Shown: positions 1-5,727 of the stretch, in pieces
How positions within the stretch are numbered: position 1 is the first letter of the stretch
Layout of the letters: the number at the start of each line of letters is the position of its first letter
Notes under the pieces: generated by a model
The model's input: only the letters and a program-made list of their open reading frames with translations
What the model was told of the DNA's origin: nothing
Database searches by the model: none
Program-made: the position numbers and the translations under genes
Source: Candidatus Nomurabacteria bacterium
GTDB lineage: Bacteria > Patescibacteriota > Minisyncoccia > Phycocordibacterales > UBA9973
Assembly: GCA_023267415.1 (NCBI GenBank)
Contig: JAHFNM010000032.1
Coordinates: 1-9,063 of the forward strand
Reading direction: 5' to 3'
Length of the DNA stretch: 9,063 nucleotides

Positions 1-1517
1 AGATTGCACACAGCCACATTGTCTCGGTTCTGCGGAAGAGTGACTTCGGTGCAGAGGTTTGAAGCATGGATCGTTCCGGTGTTGTTGTTGAGGGCGCGCA
101 CGTTGATCGCATCCTTCCAAGTGAGCCATGGGTGCGACGTAGTCTGAAGTCCGATGAGAATATTTTTGTACTGTTGCTGCGCAGGCATCTTCTTCCAAAG
201 CGCGATCTCTCCCCGCTCGGCCATCTCGCAGTATTCCTGGTAGCGCTTAGAAAACGCTTCGCCGTAGAGTTCGACAAGATCGCCGGTCTCTTTTGGATCG
301 AAGAGGTACCAGTCCTGATTGTTGCGCACGCGCTTCATGAATTCGTCGGAAATATAGACGGCGATGTTCGCAGTGCGGGTTCGGCGATAGTCGTCACCAG
401 CGTTCTGCTTGAGGTCGAGGAAGTCTTGGAAGTCGTAGTGCCAGTTCTCCATATAGAAACAGAGAGCTCCAAGCTTCTTGCCTCCGCGCTGAACGGCGCG
501 AATAGCAGAGTCGATGATATGGAGGAATGGGATCGGACCGGACGAAACGGTGTTTGAGGATTTGAGCACTGAACCGTTAGCGCGCAGCTTGGTCACCGCA
601 AGGCCGATGCCTCCTGTTGCCTTCGAGAGCATGAGCACATCGCTCACCGTCTTTCCGATGTGAGCCATGTCGTCTTCCACCATCATGAGGTAGCAGTTTG
701 AGAACGACTGCGCATTGGTTCCGGCATTCACGTTGGTCGAACCAGCCGAAAGATATTCAAGTTTCGACATCTTGTCGTAAAACTTCTTTGCCCAATCCAT
801 CTTGTTCTTTTCTGGGAGCGCCATCGTCATCGCCACGCGCATCCAAAAATACTGCGGGGTCTCAAGCGGCTTGCGGTCTTGATCTTTGATGAGGTAGCGA
901 TCGAGCGTGGTCGATACGCCGGAATATTTGTACAAGTCGTCGCGTTCAATCTTGAGGTAGCGGCCGAGCTCGTCGAGATCAAACTGCTTCAAGCGCTTGT
1001 CGAGCAAGCCAAGCTCAACACCCAAGCGAATGTAGTGCTGGAAGTGCGCCTTGTGCATTGTCGCAAGCTCTTCCTTCGTATCGTAGGTGCCGAGAACTTT
1101 TTTGTAGATTGTCTTTAGGAGGAGACGTGTCGCGATCTTGTCGTAGTCGAGATCGTACTGCGCGTTCTGGAGCGCAGCATTGATGGTGGCCTGGTCCATC
1201 TCTTCCGTCGTAATGCCATCGTAGATCGTCAGTTCGGTCTCGGACGCGATCTGCATGACCTTTTCCAACGGATTTGGAATGCCGTAGGTTGCACGCTCGA
1301 TCGATTTGTTGATCTGGTCGGCGTTGAACGGCGCTCGAGTGCCGTCGCGCTTCATCACCATCTTAGAAGAAACTGGAGCGGAAGCTGCCGCTGCGGGAGC
1401 ATGCGCTGAAGGAACCGGTTTTTTTGCGGGAACGGACGCAGTCTGCGAAACGTCGGCGATCGGAAGCACGGTCTTCAAATCTTCAAGTCCGAGCTTTGGC
1501 TTTTGTGGTGATGGCAT
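1..1517 (-). CDS. nrdA: Ribonucleoside-diphosphate reductase large (alpha) subunit, class I, 3'-truncated by window edge
   Basis: Reduces ribonucleoside diphosphates to deoxyribonucleotides in the cytoplasm, normally with a radical-generating beta subunit not seen here. About 505 codons are visible and open to the window edge, so the C-terminal part is missing. Residues 1-52 are an extension with an Ala/Pro-rich linker (about 27-50). An ATP-cone follows, with the KRDG motif at 56-59 and PFNADQI after it. Then come the R1 N-terminal helices (TRLLLKTIY) and the barrel. Cys275 (SNCYL), Cys489 (NLCTE, with Glu491) and Cys504 match the E. coli active-site residues C225, C439/E441 and C462; the C275-C489 spacing of 214 equals the E. 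coli spacing. GGIG, RGGKKLGA, WH and DFLDLK motifs fit class I rather than class II NrdJ. ATG at 1517 is preceded by AGAGAG, a weak RBS. The ATP-cone implies ATP/dATP allosteric control. Confidence 0.95.
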   Translation of the reverse strand, partial: MPSPQKPKLGLEDLKTVLPIADVSQTASVPAKKPVPSAHAPAAAASAPVSSKMVMKRDGTRAPFNADQINKSIERATYGIPNPLEKVMQIASETELTIYDGITTEEMDQATINAALQNAQYDLDYDKIATRLLLKTIYKKVLGTYDTKEELATMHKAHFQHYIRLGVELGLLDKRLKQFDLDELGRYLKIERDDLYKYSGVSTTLDRYLIKDQDRKPLETPQYFWMRVAMTMALPEKNKMDWAKKFYDKMSKLEYLSAGSTNVNAGTNAQSFSNCYLMMVEDDMAHIGKTVSDVLMLSKATGGIGLAVTKLRANGSVLKSSNTVSSGPIPFLHIIDSAIRAVQRGGKKLGALCFYMENWHYDFQDFLDLKQNAGDDYRRTRTANIAVYISDEFMKRVRNNQDWYLFDPKETGDLVELYGEAFSKRYQEYCEMAERGEIALWKKMPAQQQYKNILIGLQTTSHPWLTWKDAINVRALNNNTGTIHASNLCTEVTLPQNRDNVAVCN

Positions 1518-1868
1518 AGCAACTCTCTGATAAAAATTAATAATGCGCCCGATCCCTCCGCACGCACGAGAAATACTTTTGGACTTAGATTATACATAGC
1601 CCGAACCCCTGCCACAAGGTGTGAAATGGCCAAAAATGAGGCTTAGAAAACAAAAAAAATAGCGTGTCGAATGCGGTAAAAAAATGCCCTGCAATAGCTT
1701 CTTTTCGGGGCTGTGAACCGGAAAAAATAATTGGCAAGAGCGGTTATACACAGGCATCCCCTCCTTAGCACCAATAGCTAGGTCTCAAACGTAGTATAAG
1801 GGCAGGACTGGAAAGACTCGGCCTTGCATGATTACTATCAATAATAGTCTTGTGCCATTACACCAATT
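1518..1868. other. Divergent intergenic region, no gene
   Basis: This 351-base gap separates the divergently transcribed reductase and DUF5666 genes. It holds the reductase promoter and several A-rich runs (around 1648-1685 and 1722-1730). A TATAAG at 1795-1800 could be a -10 for the rightward gene, but no -35 of proper spacing was found. A small dyad, ACTAT-N5-ATAGT (1834-1848), lies about 20 bases before the rightward start codon and could be an operator; this is weak. No RNA gene or ORF of note was seen. Confidence 0.5.
1589..1617 (-). promoter_or_regulatory. Sigma70-type promoter of the ribonucleotide reductase gene
   Basis: On the minus strand TTGTGG (1617-1612) and a perfect TATAAT (1594-1589) are separated by exactly 17 bases. 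The start codon lies about 70 bases downstream, leaving a 5' leader of roughly 65 bases. The -35 matches only three of six consensus bases. I found no convincing NrdR box pair near it, though NrdR control is usual for such genes. Confidence 0.65.
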
Positions 1869-2651
1869 ATGAAAAACACAAAATACATCGCAGCGTTGGG
1901 ACTCATTAGCACTATCGCCTTTGGCGGAGCGACCGCATTTGCGGACACGGCTCCTTCAACCGCGGCTCCGCAAGCAACAGCCGAACACGGTTGGGGCAAC
2001 GGAAAGATGTTGGGATTCGCCATGCGAGGCAATATGCGACGCGAAATGGGAATTCGCGGAACGGTTACAGCCGTTAACGGAACGACCATCACCGTCTCAC
2101 TCACTAACCCAAAGACAAAAGTCGCAACCTCATACACGATTGATGCATCGAAGGCAACAGTCTCAAAGGCAGGAATCGCATCTACCGTATCAGCCATCGC
2201 AGTCGGAGACACGATTATGGCAAATGGAACAATAAACGGAACTGCGATCACTGCAACCAAAATTTTTGACGGACAGGTGCAGAAACCAAAGACAGACGAA
2301 ACAAAAAAACTTCCGCTCTTCGTTGGAAACGGACAGCCAGTGGTCGCGGGAAATGTAACCGCTATCAATGCGAACACGATTACCATCACGAATAAAAGCA
2401 ATGTAACCTACACGATCGATGCAACAAACGCAAAGATCCTCAAGGGAGGCGCGGCGACAGCAACAATCGCCAACATCGCCGTCGGCGACAGCATTGTTGT
2501 TCAAGGTACTATCAACGGAACTGCGATCGTCGCAGCTTCAGTCATCGACCAACCGGCACCCGCAGCAAAAACAACGGAGGGTACTGAAAAGGCAAATGGC
2601 GGATTCTTCCACGGAGTCGGCAATTTCCTTAAGGGGATCTTCGGATTCTAA
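1869..2651 (+). CDS. Secreted DUF5666-type repeat protein
   Basis: 260 aa, predicted to be exported. Residues 1-25 form a signal peptide (KNTK, a hydrophobic core, then AFA before the cut at about 25/26). Two homologous beta-rich units follow, about 61-134 and 157-226. Each runs GTVTAVNGTTITV or GNVTAINANTITI, then YTIDA, IAVGD and GTINGTAI. This is the pattern I associate with DUF5666, a small domain of unknown function common in secreted Parcubacteria proteins. A charged linker (135-150) joins the units. The C-terminus (244-260) is rich in Gly and Phe (GGFFHGVGNFLKGIFGF), possibly membrane- or surface-binding. ATG at 1869 is the only plausible start: in-frame TAA and TAG lie just upstream, and there is no Shine-Dalgarno. 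It is transcribed alone and ends in a strong terminator. The precise role is unknown; a cell-surface or envelope function is inferred from secretion. Confidence 0.85.
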   Translation: MKNTKYIAALGLISTIAFGGATAFADTAPSTAAPQATAEHGWGNGKMLGFAMRGNMRREMGIRGTVTAVNGTTITVSLTNPKTKVATSYTIDASKATVSKAGIASTVSAIAVGDTIMANGTINGTAITATKIFDGQVQKPKTDETKKLPLFVGNGQPVVAGNVTAINANTITITNKSNVTYTIDATNAKILKGGAATATIANIAVGDSIVVQGTINGTAIVAASVIDQPAPAAKTTEGTEKANGGFFHGVGNFLKGIFGF

Positions 2652-2665
2652 ACAACCACATATGG

Positions 2666-2695
2666 AAAAAACCCGAGCCTGAGCTCGGGTTTTTT
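2666..2695 (+). terminator. Rho-independent terminator after the DUF5666 gene
   Basis: AAAAAACCCGAGC (2666-2678) pairs perfectly with GCTCGGGTTTTTT (2683-2695) around a CTGA loop. The GC-rich stem followed by six T is classical, and the A-run on the other side would let it work on the minus strand too. It begins 14 bases after the stop codon. Confidence 0.93.
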
Positions 2696-2875
2696 AATGT
2701 CCGCTGAAATGCATCGATTATAACAACAAAAATGTCGTCGCCTTTCATATGAGTAACAAGCCAATTGAGATCGGGCGAATCCCTTTTAAAGCTTTATATA
2801 GCAAGCTGTATTCAATTACCTTTCTTCGGCCCAAGCGTCGCGGTTTGCCGACAGCGCGCCACACATTGGATTTCA

Positions 2876-2904
2876 TTGGTGATCTGCGGTTCTCTGGTAA
2901 AAAT
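2876..2904 (+). promoter_or_regulatory. Possible promoter of the single-pass membrane protein gene
   Basis: TTGGTG (2876-2881) stands 16 bases ahead of TAAAAA (2898-2903), which is preceded by TGG and so resembles an extended -10. Both boxes are poor matches. The implied transcript start would be near 2911, about 40 bases before the ATG. No better candidate was found in the 297-base gap 2652-2948, which otherwise holds the terminator and no supported gene. Confidence 0.25.
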
Positions 2905-2911
2905 AGATTAG

Positions 2912-2923
2912 GGATATATATCC
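2912..2923. promoter_or_regulatory. Perfect 12-bp palindrome GGATATATATCC
   Basis: A complete palindrome 25 bases before the start codon of the 264-aa membrane protein gene, near the predicted transcription start. The size and position suit a dimeric repressor site, but AT-rich palindromes also arise by chance. Confidence 0.3.
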
Positions 2924-2948
2924 TCCACTCCGTTAATACATCAATCAC

Positions 2949-3743
2949 ATGCAAACATATCCAAAAAATAAAACCGGCACAGTTCCATTCCCAACAGCTT
3001 CTTCATTAAACGAAGATAGCGTATCTGCTATCTCATACTTCACTGAGTTCGCTCTTCGATATCCAAAGGCGAAGAGTGTAGAACTGTATAAAGAGATTCG
3101 CCGAGAAACAGCATTAGTGCAGAGTAGCGCGCGTGCTGCTTTGCGTGACATCTATCAAATAATCCCAAATCAAAAACGCATCCTGCAGACCGAAGATTCG
3201 TTCCGCCTCGCCATCAAAAAAATCGCCGCGATCGCAAAAGTATACCGAGCTCGATTCATCACCGGAATAGTCATCGCCGATGTCATGCTGCTCTTGGTGC
3301 TTGCTGTATCGATGTTCTCTCCCCTTTCGCTCAGTCAAAAGGAATTACTCAACGGCTATCTCGTTCCCGTTTCGCTTGCATCGGCCGGAGACAGTGCGCA
3401 GCCCCGCATACTCACGGGAGACGCCGGAAAACTGATCGCACTCTTTCAAGAGCGAGGACTCTCTGTTTCTGTCGGAGGACAAACAAGGAAGACCGGACTT
3501 TCGGCAGTTGGAAATGTAGTCACTGCAGACAGGGACACGTTTCTGGTCTTTGCATATCCAAACGCCTCGAGTGCACGCGCCGAAGCTCTATCCCTCGCCG
3601 CCCGCTACGCCAAAGGCACCAGCGCATCAAACTGGTCCGACCAAGTGCACATTTACGCAAAAGACTCTCTCGTTATCTTCTATCTTGGAACAAAAACCAC
3701 GCTCACCGACACCTTCGCAAAGTTCGCGGGAGATTCTTTATAA
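2949..3743 (+). CDS. Single-pass membrane protein with C-terminal extracytoplasmic domain, unknown function
   Basis: 264 aa. Residues 1-100 are soluble, charged and mostly helical, with no signal peptide. One strong transmembrane helix spans about 103-123, preceded by basic residues (KVYRAR), which suggests the N-terminal part is cytoplasmic and residues 125-264 lie outside. The outer domain ends with a pattern of YPNASSARAEA, then a VHIYAKDSLVIFYLG stretch, then a GDSL end. It resembles, from memory, a small domain in bacterial lipoproteins that carries a QVFEYAD...PHFY.KGrLIVLYVG pattern and has no known function. A TAA lies in frame 12 bases upstream of ATG 2949, which fixes the start; there is no Shine-Dalgarno. 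It stops 5 bases before the stop of the convergent minus-strand gene, and no terminator hairpin lies between them. The gene is probably real given its length, coherent topology and coding character. Confidence 0.8.
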   Translation: MQTYPKNKTGTVPFPTASSLNEDSVSAISYFTEFALRYPKAKSVELYKEIRRETALVQSSARAALRDIYQIIPNQKRILQTEDSFRLAIKKIAAIAKVYRARFITGIVIADVMLLLVLAVSMFSPLSLSQKELLNGYLVPVSLASAGDSAQPRILTGDAGKLIALFQERGLSVSVGGQTRKTGLSAVGNVVTADRDTFLVFAYPNASSARAEALSLAARYAKGTSASNWSDQVHIYAKDSLVIFYLGTKTTLTDTFAKFAGDSL

Positions 3744-3748
3744 GATTT

Positions 3749-4279
3749 TTAGAGCTTTCGACTATCGTACGCCCAATGCAATATAGCTTGGCGCTGTTTC
3801 GGGCGGCATGACAGATCGCCAACCCGGCAATTTTTTTTCACTTGAGCGATATGCCGAGCCATGGCCATCCACCGTTTTATCTGACGAGCATCTTCATCGG
3901 GGATTCTCCGACCCATGTAATATCTGCAATACCACTGAAACCACCCTCGCGGATCGTCTTTATAAATCCATCCTTTCTTTTTCCATACAGAGAGAGGCTG
4001 GCTCGCATTCACACCAAAGAAGTTTAGGACAGGATCATGTGTATACAAATCCTTCTTCTGAAATTTTGCCTTGGTAAACCAGTCTTTCGGAAATTCCTTG
4101 GTGCAGTCACGCATATACACACCTCCGAATACTCCCAGTTCGAGCATTTGCTTTGGTGTGAGGTCGGGCTTGAATCGCGCATCAAAATTCTTTCCCGCAG
4201 GCTCAGTCAACGCATACCGATACCCCTTTTGCATCTTGTCATGCACTGCAACATATTTTTGTGTGTAGGCATGGGTCAT
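3749..4279 (-). CDS. Conserved Trp/Cys-rich protein of unknown function
   Basis: 176 aa, soluble, with no signal or membrane segment. The conserved-looking core runs TPKQMLELGVFGGVYM (41-56), DCTKEFPKDWF (58-68), NFFGVNASQPLSVWKKKGWI (86-105), DPRGWFQWYCRYYMGRR (109-125), DEDARQIKRW (128-137) and CRPKQRQAILHWAYDSR (158-174). I recall this as an uncharacterised family of about this length found in diverse bacteria and some algae, with no assigned reaction. Cysteines sit at 59, 118, 151 and 158; C151 and C158 form a CX6C pair that could bind metal or form a disulfide. It is the second gene of a minus-strand operon, starting 18 bases after the stop of the dehydrogenase-like gene. ATG 4279 has an in-frame TGA just upstream; Met16 is an alternative start. 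No function is claimed. Confidence 0.85.
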   Translation of the reverse strand: MTHAYTQKYVAVHDKMQKGYRYALTEPAGKNFDARFKPDLTPKQMLELGVFGGVYMRDCTKEFPKDWFTKAKFQKKDLYTHDPVLNFFGVNASQPLSVWKKKGWIYKDDPRGWFQWYCRYYMGRRIPDEDARQIKRWMAMARHIAQVKKNCRVGDLSCRPKQRQAILHWAYDSRKL

Positions 4280-4297
4280 GGCTGGTGTTCATAAAAA

Positions 4298-5236
4298 TTA
4301 ATTTACCTTATTCGTATCCGTTCCAGTTTCAAGCAAATTAAGCAAAGACTGAACGGCCATATCGCTCACAAGCTTAATCTCAAGAAAGGTATTAAAAGCG
4401 TTCGAACCACTACCTGAATACCAGCGTGAGAGCGGTAGATCGTTTGCTTCTTTGGCATCCAAAGGATAATCCGAGACGGCGCGGATTCTGCCACCCTGAA
4501 GCTCTTTCAAAAGCGCAGATTCATTGATGATTCCCTTATGTATGAATGAGACGAGAAGCGCATCGTCTTTGAGCAGACCAAGCTCCTTTTCAGTAATGAA
4601 GTCCTGACCTGCATCGTTTGAAACGCAGACGAATACAATATCACTCTCTTTCAAGACATCTTCAATGTCGGCGTATTCGATACCCAATTCTTTTTCTGAA
4701 CTCTTGTGCCTGTTTTTGCTGTAATACGAAATCGAAGCTGTTTTGAATGGCTTGAGCATTCTTGCAATCTCAGATCCAATACGTCCGAGACCGATAATAC
4801 CTACACGCTGTCCCTCTATACCTTTTGTTGTCAAAAACTTCTTTGTTCCAGTACGGCTAATATCAAAAATATTGCGATTCATAGCAAGCGCGGCGGTCAT
4901 TGCCCACTCTGCGACGGCGTGTGTCGGGCCGTCAGGAGTATTCGCTATAGCAATTCCTTTCTTGGTGACGTATTCATAATTTGGAATAAATCCTTTATAT
5001 CCAATACCAGTGAATGCGATAGCTTTAAGTGCATCCGCCGCATCAATGATTTTGTCGGTGAGTGTTTCCGTGCCGCCGAGAATATAGCCGACTTTGTCTT
5101 TAATGGCTTCAACAAGCTGATCTTGGGTAGCCTCAGGCGTGTCGAGGCGCTCGATTTCGTACCCGGCTGCGATCAGAGTTTCTTCATGCTCTTTGGCAAT
5201 GAAGAGGCTGTCGGTTATGAGGATTTTTCCTTTCAT
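4298..5236 (-). CDS. D-isomer-specific 2-hydroxyacid dehydrogenase-like protein, catalytic residues altered
   Basis: 312 aa, a normal length for this NAD(P)-dependent cytoplasmic family. Visible hallmarks are LKAIAFTGIGY (70-80), GIAIANTP (94-101), VAEWAM (108-113) and the Rossmann motif GLGRIGSEIA (149-158). The catalytic positions look wrong. The usual ARGG...VDE segment reads IHKGIINE (232-239), placing His where the catalytic Arg belongs. The Glu of the DVFE.EP segment is replaced in SDYPLDA (255-261). The HIAG His is absent, and no His occurs at all after residue 233. It may therefore be a non-catalytic or repurposed relative; the alignment is by eye. A TTG at 5254 would add six residues (MCYYAH), but ATG 5236, starting MKGKILITDS, fits the family's N-terminus better. 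No Shine-Dalgarno is present. It heads an operon with the 176-aa gene downstream. Confidence 0.9.
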   Translation of the reverse strand: MKGKILITDSLFIAKEHEETLIAAGYEIERLDTPEATQDQLVEAIKDKVGYILGGTETLTDKIIDAADALKAIAFTGIGYKGFIPNYEYVTKKGIAIANTPDGPTHAVAEWAMTAALAMNRNIFDISRTGTKKFLTTKGIEGQRVGIIGLGRIGSEIARMLKPFKTASISYYSKNRHKSSEKELGIEYADIEDVLKESDIVFVCVSNDAGQDFITEKELGLLKDDALLVSFIHKGIINESALLKELQGGRIRAVSDYPLDAKEANDLPLSRWYSGSGSNAFNTFLEIKLVSDMAVQSLLNLLETGTDTNKVN

Positions 5237-5291
5237 ATGGGCATAATAACACAATCCGTTACAACTAGGTCAGCTTTATTAGACTCTGTAA

Positions 5292-5313
5292 AATAGCCCG
5301 AAGCGGGGTTATT
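5292..5313. repeat. Short GC hairpin
   Basis: CCCG (5297-5300) pairs with CGGG (5304-5307) around an AAG loop. With one bulged G the pairing extends through the flanking AATAG and TTATT. On the minus strand it is followed by TATTTTAC, weakly terminator-like and about 55 bases before the dehydrogenase-like start. Function is uncertain. Confidence 0.35.
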
Positions 5314-5351
5314 GTTTGAGTAATTCCATCTTGGGATACCTATCGGGAATT

Positions 5352-5626
5352 GGGGTCAAGTTTCTAATTCGCTTCGCTCATAAGAACTTCCTCCCCGAAC
5401 TCATCGACAAGCCTCGCAAGCTCGCTTGTGTACCGCTTCCGTCTTTCAAATCCCGGCAGGTACGCCAAAAACATACTCCATAAACGGAGTATGTTTATTC
5501 TGTTGTTTTTGGGTGCCGTGGTGGAGGATGTTAGAACTATTTTTGAGAGAAAAAACGACGCAACCGTATATATTCCTGCGTTCCAAACCCAGACCGAGAC
5601 TCGCACACCCGTTTTGACTTGATCCC
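5352..5626. repeat. Imperfect terminal inverted repeats, possible remnant element
   Basis: GGGGTCAAGT (5352-5361) and the reverse complement of 5617-5626, GGGATCAAGT, match at 9 of 10 bases and bound about 275 bases. I recall GGGTCAAG-type ends around REP-associated (Y1/RAYT) elements. No transposase is present, so a decayed non-autonomous copy is only a possibility. Confidence 0.25.
5469..5496. terminator. Perfect 11-bp hairpin, possible terminator
   Basis: AAACATACTCC (5469-5479) pairs perfectly with GGAGTATGTTT (5486-5496) around ATAAAC. T-rich sequence follows on the plus strand and A-rich sequence precedes it. No gene ends nearby on either strand, so its target, if it is a terminator, is unclear. 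It sits inside the region bounded by the inverted repeats at 5352 and 5626. Confidence 0.45.
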
Positions 5627-5642
5627 AGATGTACTGTAGTTT
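5614..5642 (+). promoter_or_regulatory. Weak candidate promoter for the isoprenoid-enzyme gene
   Basis: TTGACT (5614-5619) has five of six consensus -35 bases. It is followed after 17 bases by TAGTTT (5637-5642), a poor -10. If used, the transcript would start near 5650 and carry the whole 5669-5717 hairpin in its leader. Confidence 0.3.
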
Positions 5643-5668
5643 TAGCCTAACTGCTGTTTTTTGTCATG

Positions 5669-5717
5669 TTTTATTGATGACCAGAGGAATGCACGCTTTT
5701 TCTGGTCATCAATAAAA
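5669..5717. repeat. 17-bp perfect inverted repeat just upstream of the isoprenoid-enzyme start codon
   Basis: TTTTATTGATGACCAGA (5669-5685) is perfectly complementary to TCTGGTCATCAATAAAA (5701-5717). As RNA the helix extends inward by two GU and two AU pairs to about 21 bp with a 7-base loop (TGCACGC). Neither strand has a T-run after the stem, so it is not a standard terminator. It ends 10 bases before the ATG at 5728, leaving little room for a ribosome to bind, so a translational or attenuation role, or a mobile-element end, is possible. Confidence 0.85.
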
Positions 5718-5727
5718 ACCAATACTT

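Larger units (their letters stand above)
5237..5727. other. 491-bp region without a supported gene
   Basis: This gap lies between two divergent genes and must contain promoters for both, though none is strong. It holds three hairpins (5292-5313, 5469-5496, 5669-5717) and a pair of 10-base near-inverted repeats about 275 bases apart. ORFs of 60-80 codons occur on both strands across 5364-5622, but they have no recognisable motif or start signal, so I do not call them. The density of inverted repeats suggests a remnant of a small non-autonomous element or a regulatory region. Confidence 0.5.

Noticed and set aside
66..1530. Plus-strand ORFs across the reductase gene
   Set aside because: All are antisense shadows of a continuous minus-strand reductase reading frame with conserved motifs throughout.
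1731..1751. TTGGCA plus TATACA as a promoter or sigma54 site upstream of the DUF5666 gene
   Set aside because: The spacing between the boxes is only 9 bases, and the GG/GC elements of a sigma54 site are not present.
1838..2401. 187-codon open frame on the minus strand inside the DUF5666 gene
   Set aside because: It is antisense to a gene with a clear signal peptide and repeat domain; the hydrophobic translation mirrors the Thr/Ala-rich coding strand.
2745..3009. Overlapping short ORFs on both strands (minus 2745-2954, plus 2749-3009)
   Set aside because: No recognisable motif, no ribosome site, and the plus ORF overlaps the better-supported start at 2949. Basic residue-rich translations on both strands look like non-coding sequence.
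5364..5622. ORFs of 63-80 codons on both strands
   Set aside because: They cross the perfect hairpin at 5469-5496 and have no family motif; neither strand gives a convincing protein. They could be decayed coding sequence, but this cannot be supported.
5237..5727. tRNA or riboswitch in the long intergenic gap
   Set aside because: No cloverleaf with T-arm GTTCRAATC-type sequence, and no riboswitch core that I recognise; the structures seen are simple hairpins.
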